From Lachnospiraceae bacterium UBA3772 (GTDB lineage Bacteria; Bacillota; Clostridia; Lachnospirales; Lachnospiraceae), in contig DFFQ01000045.1 of assembly GCA_002371025.1 (NCBI GenBank), positions 1 through 19,071 of the forward strand: a DNA stretch of 19,071 bases. Reading direction: 5' to 3'. Below the pieces are notes generated by a model. It was given only the letters and a program-made list of their open reading frames with translations. It ran no database searches and was not told where the DNA came from. This document shows, piece by piece, positions 8,246-15,222 of the stretch (position 1 is its first letter; each line of letters opens with the position of its first letter). The position numbers and the translations under genes were made by a program.

Positions 8246-8286
8246 GCGTAACAAGCAACAATTATGCTTTCAAAACAAAACTAAGC
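8225..8286. repeat. 23-base direct repeat at the 3' end of the small membrane gene
   Basis: Copies at 8225-8247 and 8264-8286 are identical over 23 bases and start 39 bases apart. The first contains the last five codons and the stop of the preceding gene. The second is non-coding. This is a tandem duplication of a gene end with a diverged spacer. Confidence 0.9.
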
Positions 8287-8381
8287 ATTAAAAGCAGAGT
8301 ATCAGCAATAAAAAAACGGTTGTTCATGCAACTTATTTTATATAAAGAAAAATATTTTTTCTAGGTTATGCGTTTAACCTA

Positions 8382-8410
8382 TTGCCAAATAAGGAAACTT
8401 AGGTAATAAT
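8382..8410 (+). promoter_or_regulatory. Possible promoter of the AAC(3)-like gene
   Basis: TTGCCA (8382-8387) is followed after 16 bases by TAATAA (8404-8409), or after 17 by AATAAT. The gene's ATG is about 50 bases on. A short hairpin just upstream (AGGTTA with TAACCT, near 8363-8380) has no T run after it and is not a terminator on this strand. Confidence 0.35.
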
Positions 8411-8459
8411 CATAAACAGGACAGATAATAAATCTAACGAAACGACAGGAGATTTTTTA

Positions 8460-9254
8460 ATGGAAAAGTTTATGACGACAGTTACCAAAGAAGATATAAA
8501 AAAATCATTAAAAGAATTAGGACTTGCTAGTGGGGACACTGTAATGGTGCATACTTCACTTGGAAGTATTGGATATGTATGTGGCGGAGCTCAAGGTGTT
8601 ATTGAAGCTTTAATTGAGACAGTAGGCAGTGAAGGAACAATTATGATGCCAACTCAGTCCTGGAAGAATCTTGATCCAGAAGATGGCGTTCATTGGACTA
8701 TCTCAAAGGATGACTGGCAGATCGTAAGAGATAACTGGCCAGCATATGATAAGGCTATAACTCCAACAAATACAATGGGAGCCGTTGCAGAAATGTTTAG
8801 AAGCTGGCCTGGAGCTTTAAGAAGTGATCATCCAGCCAGATCTGTTGCAGCATGGGGAAAACATGCTGAGTATCTTACAAAAGATCATGATCTCTCTAAT
8901 ATCTTTGGAGAGGGTTCACCTATTGCAAAATTATATGAATTAAATGCCAAGGTACTTCTTATCGGTGTTGGATATGATAAGAATACATCTATTCATCTTG
9001 CGGATGTTAGAGCTGATTATCCAGGAAAACATAACTGCACTGAATATAGTGCCATTATGGAAAATGGAAAGAGAGTATGGAAGGCATATGATACTTTATT
9101 TGTTGATGGCGAAGATTTTGATGCCATCGGAGAAGCATTTGAGGCAGAGTGTTCTGTAGCACATGCTAAGGCAGGAGACGCCGAACTCAGACTTATGAAT
9201 CAGCGTGATATAGTTGATTTTTCTGTAAAATGGATTGAAGCAAACAGAAAATAA
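8460..9254 (+). CDS. AAC(3)-family N-acetyltransferase (YokD-like)
   Basis: 264 residues, the usual length. It has the family's N-terminal VMVHTSLGSIG (28-38), the strand GTIMMPTQSW, the HPARSVAAWG segment (124-133), GEGSPIAKLYEL (150-161) and TSIHLAD with the conserved His (H179). The family transfers acetyl from acetyl-CoA to the 3-amino group of aminoglycosides or to other small amines. Chromosomal members in Firmicutes are often of uncertain substrate, so resistance should not be assumed. AGGAG at 8447-8451 sits eight bases before the chosen ATG; a second ATG at codon 5 lacks such a site. The gene has its own terminator and no operon partner. Confidence 0.92.
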   Translation: MEKFMTTVTKEDIKKSLKELGLASGDTVMVHTSLGSIGYVCGGAQGVIEALIETVGSEGTIMMPTQSWKNLDPEDGVHWTISKDDWQIVRDNWPAYDKAITPTNTMGAVAEMFRSWPGALRSDHPARSVAAWGKHAEYLTKDHDLSNIFGEGSPIAKLYELNAKVLLIGVGYDKNTSIHLADVRADYPGKHNCTEYSAIMENGKRVWKAYDTLFVDGEDFDAIGEAFEAECSVAHAKAGDAELRLMNQRDIVDFSVKWIEANRK

Positions 9255-9339
9255 GTCTGTTAGTCTCACAATTTAATTTGGCTTAGAGGGTATGAGTTTC
9301 CCTTTAGCATTTTACCCGCTTTAAAACTCACTTATTTAG

Positions 9340-9386
9340 CTGATGGTCTTTGTTTTTGTTCGTTTTCAAAGACCATCAGTTTTTTT
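9340..9386 (+). terminator. Strong intrinsic terminator after the AAC(3)-like gene
   Basis: A perfect 13-base-pair stem, 9340-9352 with 9367-9379, with a T-rich 14-base loop and seven T at 9380-9386. It lies 85 bases past the stop. A weaker inverted repeat, TGAGTTT (9293-9299) with AAACTCA (9324-9330), lies between. Confidence 0.92.
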
Positions 9387-9415
9387 GGTTTTTTTTCGTT
9401 TTCAAAGTCCATCAG
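9359..9415. repeat. Duplicated 3' arm of the terminator
   Basis: Positions 9359-9379 and 9395-9415 match at 20 of 21 bases with an offset of 36. The second copy could pair with the same 5' arm (9340-9352) with one mismatch, giving a longer alternative hairpin. Confidence 0.9.
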
Positions 9416-9531
9416 CTTGTCTATTTGCTTATTTTTGGTTGCAGATAAAGTTGTCAATGACGTAAAATAACAAAAAAAGAAAAAACAAAAGATAGAAATA
9501 TTTATAAGTTAAAGCAAAGGATTTTTGACGG

Positions 9532-11433
9532 ATGTTTTTACCAATATCTAAAAATGAAATGAAGGAAAGAGGCTGGGACACAGCTGATTTTATATATGTG
9601 ATCGGAGATGCGTATGTGGACCATTCTTCATTTGGCCCGGCTATAATCAGCCGTACACTTGAAGCTCATGGTTACAAAATAGCTATCATTTCACAGCCGG
9701 ATTATAAAAATTCTGCCAGTATTACGGTCCTGGGAAAACCACGTCTTGGGTTCCTTGTATCAGCCGGTAATATGGATTCCATGGTAAATCATTATACAGT
9801 TAACAAAAAAAGAAGACATGAGGATGCTTATACGCCTGGCGGAAAAGCTGGAAGAAGACCAGATAATGCTACAATATGCTACTGTCAGATGATAAGAAAA
9901 GAGTATGGAAATGACATGCCTATAATAATAGGCGGCATTGAAGCGAGCTTAAGACGTCTGGCTCATTATGATTATTGGGCGGATAAGTATAAAAAATCTA
10001 TTCTTCTTGATTCTGGGGCAGATCTTTTAATATATGGAATGGGAGAACTGGCTACAGTTGAAGTGGCAGATGCACTTAATTCAGGAATAGCCATAAGAGA
10101 TATAACTTATGTGGCGGGAACTGCATATAATGCTAAAAACCTTGATACAGTATATGATCATATAATGCTTCCTTCTTATGATGAATGTCTTCAGGATAAA
10201 ACAAAATATGCAGAGTCCTTTAGAGTACAGCACATGAATACGGATAGTATAAGTGGAAAAACTTTGGTGGAACAGTATGGAGCTCACAGATTTGTGATAC
10301 AGAATCCTCCAATGCGCCCCCTTACTACTATGGAATTAGATGATGTATACGCACTTCCTTATGAAAATAAATGGCATTCTTCCTATGACAAACTAGGAGG
10401 GGTTCCGGCTTTTGGAGACATGAAATTTTCCCTTACTGTAAATCGTGGATGCTTTGGGGGATGCAGTTTCTGTGCAATAACATTTCATCAGGGGAGAGTT
10501 TTGCAGGCGAGATCAAAGGAATCCATCCTTAAGGAAGCGAAATGGATGATAGAACAGCCGGATTTCAAAGGATATATCTATGACGTGGGAGGACCAACGG
10601 CAGATTTTGATCATCCAGCCTGTGAGAAGCAAAAGAAATATGGCGTATGTCCGAATAAGCAGTGCCTTTATCCAGAAGTTTGTCCAAATATGAAGGTGGA
10701 TCATAAGGCATATGTTCAGATCCTGCGTGAACTAAGAAATCTTCCGGGAGTTAAAAAGGTTTTTATCAGATCTGGTATAAGGTTTGATTATGTCCTTGCA
10801 GATAAGGATGATACATTTTTTAGAGAGTTGATAAAATATCATATCTCAGGACAGCTTCGTGTAGCACCGGAACATGTAACTGATCACGTGCTGGATCTTA
10901 TGGGAAAACCAAGAAGTGAGGTATATCACAGATTCTGTCAGAGGTTTGAAAAAATAAATAAGGAATGTAAGAAAGATCAGTACCTTGTTCCTTATCTTAT
11001 TTCTTCTCATCCGGGTTCGGATTTAAATGATGCCATTGCTCTTGCGGAAGCTATAAGGGATATGGGATATATGCCGGAACAGGTGCAGGATTTTTATCCG
11101 ACACCATCCACAGTTTCAACGGTTATGTATTACACAGGTCTTGATCCAAGAACCATGAAAAAAGTAAGAACAGCTCATGATATGCATGAGAAGGCAATGC
11201 AGAGGGCTCTTCTTCAATATAAAAAACCTGAAAATTATGAATTGGTGAAAGAGGCTTTACTTAAGGCGAACAGGAAAGACCTGATTGGATTTGGAGAGAA
11301 ATGTCTCATTCCACCTAGAAAGATGAATCCAGAGAACCGAGGAAATATTAATCAAGAGAAGCGTGGAAAGAAGAAACCGGAGAAACAAGGAAAGATAAAG
11401 CAAACCAAAGTAAAATATAAGAAAAATTTATGA
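9532..11433 (+). CDS. YgiQ-family radical SAM protein
   Basis: 633 residues. The N-terminal half (about 1-290) is the UPF0313/YgiQ domain, with FLVSAGNMDSMVNHYT and IIIGGIEASLRRLAHYDYW as hallmarks. The radical SAM core follows, with the cluster-binding motif C307-x3-C311-x2-C314 in NRGCFGGCSFC. A Cys-rich insert (about 363-385, YGVCPNKQCLYPEVC) may hold a further metal or cluster. The C-terminus, from about residue 600, is a very basic Lys/Arg/Asn/Gln-rich tail, probably disordered. It should bind a [4Fe-4S] cluster and cleave S-adenosylmethionine; the substrate of YgiQ proteins is not known to me. AAAGG precedes the ATG by about 12 bases. Between the preceding terminator and this gene I saw no convincing promoter. 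Confidence 0.93.
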   Translation: MFLPISKNEMKERGWDTADFIYVIGDAYVDHSSFGPAIISRTLEAHGYKIAIISQPDYKNSASITVLGKPRLGFLVSAGNMDSMVNHYTVNKKRRHEDAYTPGGKAGRRPDNATICYCQMIRKEYGNDMPIIIGGIEASLRRLAHYDYWADKYKKSILLDSGADLLIYGMGELATVEVADALNSGIAIRDITYVAGTAYNAKNLDTVYDHIMLPSYDECLQDKTKYAESFRVQHMNTDSISGKTLVEQYGAHRFVIQNPPMRPLTTMELDDVYALPYENKWHSSYDKLGGVPAFGDMKFSLTVNRGCFGGCSFCAITFHQGRVLQARSKESILKEAKWMIEQPDFKGYIYDVGGPTADFDHPACEKQKKYGVCPNKQCLYPEVCPNMKVDHKAYVQILRELRNLPGVKKVFIRSGIRFDYVLADKDDTFFRELIKYHISGQLRVAPEHVTDHVLDLMGKPRSEVYHRFCQRFEKINKECKKDQYLVPYLISSHPGSDLNDAIALAEAIRDMGYMPEQVQDFYPTPSTVSTVMYYTGLDPRTMKKVRTAHDMHEKAMQRALLQYKKPENYELVKEALLKANRKDLIGFGEKCLIPPRKMNPENRGNINQEKRGKKKPEKQGKIKQTKVKYKKNL

Positions 11434-11480
11434 ACTTAAAAGTCATTTTATAGAGAACAAATATTCCATATGATAAAATT

Positions 11481-11515
11481 ATCCTGTATATGTGTTGCAT
11501 TTACAGGATTTTTTT
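11481..11515 (+). terminator. Intrinsic terminator between ygiQ-like and PAS genes
   Basis: ATCCTGTA (11481-11488) pairs with TACAGGAT (11502-11509), followed by seven T (11509-11515). It ends only 13 bases before the PAS gene's ATG, so it overlaps that gene's leader. No promoter is evident between hairpin and ATG. Confidence 0.7.
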
Positions 11516-11527
11516 ATGGGGGCGCTT

Positions 11528-11902
11528 ATGAAAAATAGTTTTTTTTTAGATAATAAAGAAGATTTTGATAATTCAGATATGGGGGTATATTGTCTTGATG
11601 AGGATAGACGAATTACCTATTGGAATAAAAAGGCAGAAGAGATCACTGGCTATACAGCAGACGAAATGATGGGAAAGTATTGCTTTGAAGGTGGACTTGA
11701 TCATATAACGGAAGATGATGTTCATCTTTGTAATACTATGTGTCCTATGCTGGGAAGCATGTTTGATGGGGAGAAGAGGGCAGCTGAAGTATGGCTTCTT
11801 AGTAAATCCCAAGATAGGATAAAAGTTAAAGTTGAAACGGATTGTTTATATGATGGAGATAAAACCATAGGAGCAATTGAATTTTTCAGACTTATAGACT
11901 GA
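11528..11902 (+). CDS. Stand-alone PAS domain protein with Cys/His cluster
   Basis: About 124 residues, nearly all one PAS domain: GVYCLDEDRRITYWNKKAEEITGY (19-42), then a strand pair ending in AIEFFRL. The insert C52-x6-H59-x8-C68-x3-C72 (ending LCNTMCP) is the pattern seen in PAS domains that usually sit in front of GGDEF domains. Its conserved Cys and His could bind a metal or sense redox; this is inferred. The frame extends upstream to ATG 11492, but that part is the terminator hairpin. ATG 11528 has a G-rich site (GGGGGCG, 11517-11523) at good spacing. The gene ends 12 bases before the PAS-GGDEF-EAL gene and probably feeds a signal to it. Confidence 0.82.
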   Translation: MKNSFFLDNKEDFDNSDMGVYCLDEDRRITYWNKKAEEITGYTADEMMGKYCFEGGLDHITEDDVHLCNTMCPMLGSMFDGEKRAAEVWLLSKSQDRIKVKVETDCLYDGDKTIGAIEFFRLID

Positions 11903-11914
11903 GGGGATTAGCAT

Positions 11915-13978
11915 ATGGGGAAATATGACGCAGATAAATATAAAGAGCAGCTTTTATTTCATGCATTTGATTCAATGCCGGGAGGAGTGCTGATATATAA
12001 AGCAAATGAAGAGGAAGAGATTCTCTATGCGAATCATGCGACCCTCACTATTTTTGAATGCGATTCTTTCGATGAATTTATGGAATTATCAGAGGGATCA
12101 TTTAAAAAAATGGTCCATCCCGATGATATTGAGCTGGTTGAGAGTGATATCGAGAATCAGATAATCACCGGCATCGATAAATTTGACCATGTTAATTACA
12201 GGATAATCACAAAAAATAATAAAGTCAGATATCTGGAAGATTATGGAAAGTTAGTTGAGCATCCTGAACTGGGGCTTTTATATTATGTTTTCCTTGTGGA
12301 TACAGATATTAAATATCTTACTTATGATGTGGATAAATTAACAGGACTGCCTGGGCAGAAAAGATTTGATGAATATGCTACCAGGCTGCTAAAGTTAATG
12401 TCTATTAATAAAGATGCACCGGAAATGGTGTATATCTATTTAAATATCAGTCATTTCAAAATAATAAATATTAAATATGGCATTGAACGTGGAGACAGGA
12501 TCTTAAAGGAAGTTGCATCAATCTTAAAAGATACCTTTAAGAATGATTATATTTCCAGGTTTGCAGATGATCATTTTGCTCTTCTTACGGTACATGAAGG
12601 CATTAAAGAAAAGATTGAATCTGTAAGCAGACGCATAATGGATATAGAACTTATAGGAAATACTATAGAATTAAAAATAGGTGCATATCTGGTAACTGAT
12701 TATAATGAGAAGGCGGAGATTTCTGTTGGATATGCACAGATCGCCTGCGAAAGCATAAAATATCAGGCAGGGGAACATTTTATATATTATACAGAGGAAC
12801 TGGGACGTAAGATAAATCTTCAGTACTATGTGGTAAATAATATAGAAAAGGCTATTGAAAAAGGTTATATAAAAGTATTTTATCAGCCGGTGATAAGAGC
12901 ACTGACTGGTGAATTATGTGGCATGGAAGCCCTCGCCAGGTGGATTGATCCGGAAGTGGGATTTCTTAATCCCTACGATTTCATATCCGCACTTGAAGAT
13001 GCAAGACTGATCCATAAACTGGACAGGTATATTGTTGAAGAAGTATGCAAAAATTATAAGAGATGTGTTGAAAATGATATCCCTCTCGTTCCGGTATCAT
13101 TTAACCTTTCAAGACTCGATTTTGTACTTACAGACATTAGAAAAGAAATTGATGATCTTGCAGTTCTTTATAATGTACCTAAAAAAATGCTGAATATTGA
13201 GATTACTGAAAGTATGTTTATGGAGGATGCAAGCCGGATCAAATCACAAATCGATGGCTTCCATGAATCAGGATACAATGTATGGATGGATGACTTTGGA
13301 AGCGGATATTCATCTTTAAATGTTCTAAAAGACTTTGATTTCGATGAATTAAAGATTGATATGGTCTTTCTTTCAAACTTTAATAAAAAGTCAAAAGATA
13401 TCCTGGAATCAGCAGTAATGATGGCGAAAAAAATAAATATCCAGACTCTTGCTGAAGGAGTCGAAAATAAAGAGCAGTTTGAATTTTTAAGAAGTATTGG
13501 ATGTGAGAAGATCCAAGGGTATTATTTCAGTAAGCCGTCTCCTTACGAAGAGATAATTAAAAATTGTGAGGAGAAGGGGGCCGTGGTGGAAGAATTGTCA
13601 GAGTCAGAATATTATGACAGGGTAGGTAAGGTTAATTTCCTTACAGATAAGCCGCTGGCTATTTCAGAAGATGATGGGAAACATTTCCGTATATTCTTTG
13701 CAAATGAACTGTTTAGTGAGATTCTACGTGACAGTGGGGTTCAATCAGTCGAAGAGGCAGAAAGAAATATGAATAATCCTGATAATCCTATTCATAAAAT
13801 GCTTCGTGAATTTGCGGTAAGAGTTCAGGAAAATGAGGAAAAGGAAATGACCTATCCTTATGGCAAAGAATATATGGAGCTGGAAGCCCGCGTAATTGCT
13901 GAACTAAACGGTAGATATATGTATGCTTTAAGTATTAACAATATTACAAAGAATGTTAATATGAAGGAAAAGATCTAA
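11915..13978 (+). CDS. PAS-GGDEF-EAL protein, probable c-di-GMP phosphodiesterase
   Basis: 687 residues with no membrane segment. An N-terminal PAS domain (about 15-135) is followed by a GGDEF domain starting at DKLTGLPGQKRFDEY. Its active site reads ADDHF (217-221) instead of GGDEF, so cyclase activity is probably lost. The EAL domain (from about 315) keeps MEALAR (E338), FNLS, EITES, DDFGSGYSSL (D459, D460), LKID, AEGVE and GYYFSKP, the residues that bind Mg2+ and hydrolyse c-di-GMP. A C-terminal region of about 130 residues (from about 555) ends in a PAS-like fold. Expected role: cytoplasmic hydrolysis of c-di-GMP, with the dead GGDEF as a possible GTP sensor. GGGG precedes the ATG. It forms an operon with the PAS gene and is closed by the terminator after it. 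Confidence 0.92.
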   Translation: MGKYDADKYKEQLLFHAFDSMPGGVLIYKANEEEEILYANHATLTIFECDSFDEFMELSEGSFKKMVHPDDIELVESDIENQIITGIDKFDHVNYRIITKNNKVRYLEDYGKLVEHPELGLLYYVFLVDTDIKYLTYDVDKLTGLPGQKRFDEYATRLLKLMSINKDAPEMVYIYLNISHFKIINIKYGIERGDRILKEVASILKDTFKNDYISRFADDHFALLTVHEGIKEKIESVSRRIMDIELIGNTIELKIGAYLVTDYNEKAEISVGYAQIACESIKYQAGEHFIYYTEELGRKINLQYYVVNNIEKAIEKGYIKVFYQPVIRALTGELCGMEALARWIDPEVGFLNPYDFISALEDARLIHKLDRYIVEEVCKNYKRCVENDIPLVPVSFNLSRLDFVLTDIRKEIDDLAVLYNVPKKMLNIEITESMFMEDASRIKSQIDGFHESGYNVWMDDFGSGYSSLNVLKDFDFDELKIDMVFLSNFNKKSKDILESAVMMAKKINIQTLAEGVENKEQFEFLRSIGCEKIQGYYFSKPSPYEEIIKNCEEKGAVVEELSESEYYDRVGKVNFLTDKPLAISEDDGKHFRIFFANELFSEILRDSGVQSVEEAERNMNNPDNPIHKMLREFAVRVQENEEKEMTYPYGKEYMELEARVIAELNGRYMYALSINNITKNVNMKEKI

Positions 13979-13984
13979 ATCAAG

Positions 13985-14050
13985 AAAAACCTGTCAGATA
14001 TGATTATCAGATATTATTTACTAAAATCTGAGGCTAATGACAGGTTTTTT
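13985..14050 (+). terminator. Terminator after the EAL gene
   Basis: A 12-base stem, 13985-13996 with 14038-14049 (core AACCTGTCA with TGACAGGTT), ends in a T run. The long loop has its own short stem, CAGAT with ATCTG, so the structure may be branched. Confidence 0.82.
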
Positions 14051-14064
14051 CGTTTCTTATATGG

Positions 14065-14093
14065 TTGTTAATTTCATTTTTTTTTATTATAAT
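14065..14093 (+). promoter_or_regulatory. Sigma-70-type promoter of the phosphoesterase-suf operon
   Basis: TTGTTA (14065-14070), a 17-base spacer and a perfect TATAAT (14088-14093). Transcription should begin near 14100. It is the best promoter in the window, and no terminator follows before the window ends. Confidence 0.8.
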
Positions 14094-14112
14094 ATGAAGG
14101 TATGTAAAAAAA

Positions 14113-14129
14113 TGGGTATAGTCTACCCA
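14113..14129 (+). promoter_or_regulatory. Small hairpin in the operon leader
   Basis: TGGGTA (14113-14118) and TACCCA (14124-14129) form a six-base-pair stem with a five-base loop. It lies about 13 bases into the predicted transcript and is not followed by a T run. It may stabilise the mRNA end or be a protein-binding palindrome. Confidence 0.4.
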
Positions 14130-14161
14130 CGTATTTATTTAAGAATGAAGAAGGATTAAAT

Positions 14162-15220
14162 ATGAGGTTTATTCATACATCAGATATATGTCTTGGGGCC
14201 GTTCCTGATGAAGGACGTGAATGGAGTCAGGATCGTGCAAGAGAAATTGAAGAAGCATTTGATAGAATAATATCAGACTGTAATGAGAAACATGTAGATC
14301 TTCTCCTTATTGCTGGTAATCTTTTTAATGCGCCACCAACCTTCGATGACCTGGTAAAGGTGGATGCAAAGCTTCAGACCCTTGAACATACAAGGACTAT
14401 TATGATCTCTGGAGACAGAGATTATATGGAACCAACAAGTGACTGGGCACATTTTAAATTCAGATCAAAGAGCGCAGTTCTTCCTGCAGAGAAGACTACG
14501 AATGCGTTCCTTAAAAATATAAATACATGTATTACAGGATATAGCTACGGTAAAAATGAGCATATAGAAAATGTTATCGGGAATATCAATCCTGGTAAGC
14601 CGGGAGCAATCAATATCTTACTTGGTTGTGGCGGTGATGCTGAGCATATGCCGTTTAGCAGAGAAAATATTGCAAGAAAAGGTTTCCACTATATTGCACT
14701 GGGACATTCAACTAATCCGGTGCACATATTAAAAAATCGTATGGCTTATTCAGGTTCACCGGAACCACTGGGGCCAAATGACAGAGGAAATCACGGTTAT
14801 ATTCTTGGAGAAATTGATGAGAAAGGCACCAGGATCAAATGGTGTCCTATAGCTAAAAGAAGTTATATCAATTTCCAGTTTGATCTCAGCTCAGATCTTA
14901 AGAATGAAGAAGTTGAGAAGATGGCTGAGGATAAGATGCTTAAGCTTGGTAAAGAGAATATCTATACCATTATTTTAAAAGGCTTTACCAATGAAGATAA
15001 GAGACCGGATTTTACAAGAATCCAGAGCAGGTTTAATGTATATAGGATAGTTGATAAGACTATTTCAAGAAAGAAAGTTGAACAGATGGAGGCTGATAAC
15101 GAGAAAAATCTTGTTGGAAGATTCATCAGTGAAGTAAATGATAGTTACACTATAGACACAAGGATTAGAGAAAAAGCTTTAAGATATGGTCTTGAAGCTC
15201 TGATCAAGGCAGGAGAATAA
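14162..15220 (+). CDS. SbcD/YhaO-like phosphoesterase with degenerate metal site
   Basis: 352 residues with the calcineurin-like fold order of SbcD/Mre11/YhaO, but almost every metal-ligand position is changed. DxH reads D8-I-C10. GDxxD reads G52-N53-L-F-N56. GNHD reads G84-D85-R86-D87. The next His motif reads LLGCGG (C156). GHxH reads GH182-S-T184. D8 and H182 remain. The structural tail YSGSPEPLG (196-204) is kept, as is a C-terminal region of about 130 residues like the capping part of this family. Known enzymes of this family are Mn2+-dependent nucleases working with a Rad50-like ATPase. This copy is predicted to lack nuclease activity and may act as a scaffold. AAGGA at 14151-14155 supports the start. 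It is the first gene of the operon, two bases before its ATPase partner. Confidence 0.85.
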   Translation: MRFIHTSDICLGAVPDEGREWSQDRAREIEEAFDRIISDCNEKHVDLLLIAGNLFNAPPTFDDLVKVDAKLQTLEHTRTIMISGDRDYMEPTSDWAHFKFRSKSAVLPAEKTTNAFLKNINTCITGYSYGKNEHIENVIGNINPGKPGAINILLGCGGDAEHMPFSRENIARKGFHYIALGHSTNPVHILKNRMAYSGSPEPLGPNDRGNHGYILGEIDEKGTRIKWCPIAKRSYINFQFDLSSDLKNEEVEKMAEDKMLKLGKENIYTIILKGFTNEDKRPDFTRIQSRFNVYRIVDKTISRKKVEQMEADNEKNLVGRFISEVNDSYTIDTRIREKALRYGLEALIKAGE

Positions 15221-15222
15221 AT

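Noticed and set aside
8179..8364. 61-codon frame overlapping the small membrane gene's end
   Set aside because: It is out of frame with a well-supported gene and its repeated NHAFKTKLS segment merely reflects the 23-base DNA repeat.
8363..8380. Hairpin AGGTTA/TAACCT as a terminator or riboswitch before the AAC(3)-like gene
   Set aside because: The stem is only six base pairs with no T run after it, and no known riboswitch core is recognisable.
11492..11527. Upstream start for the PAS protein
   Set aside because: The added 12 codons coincide with the terminator hairpin and T run; the downstream ATG has the better ribosome site.
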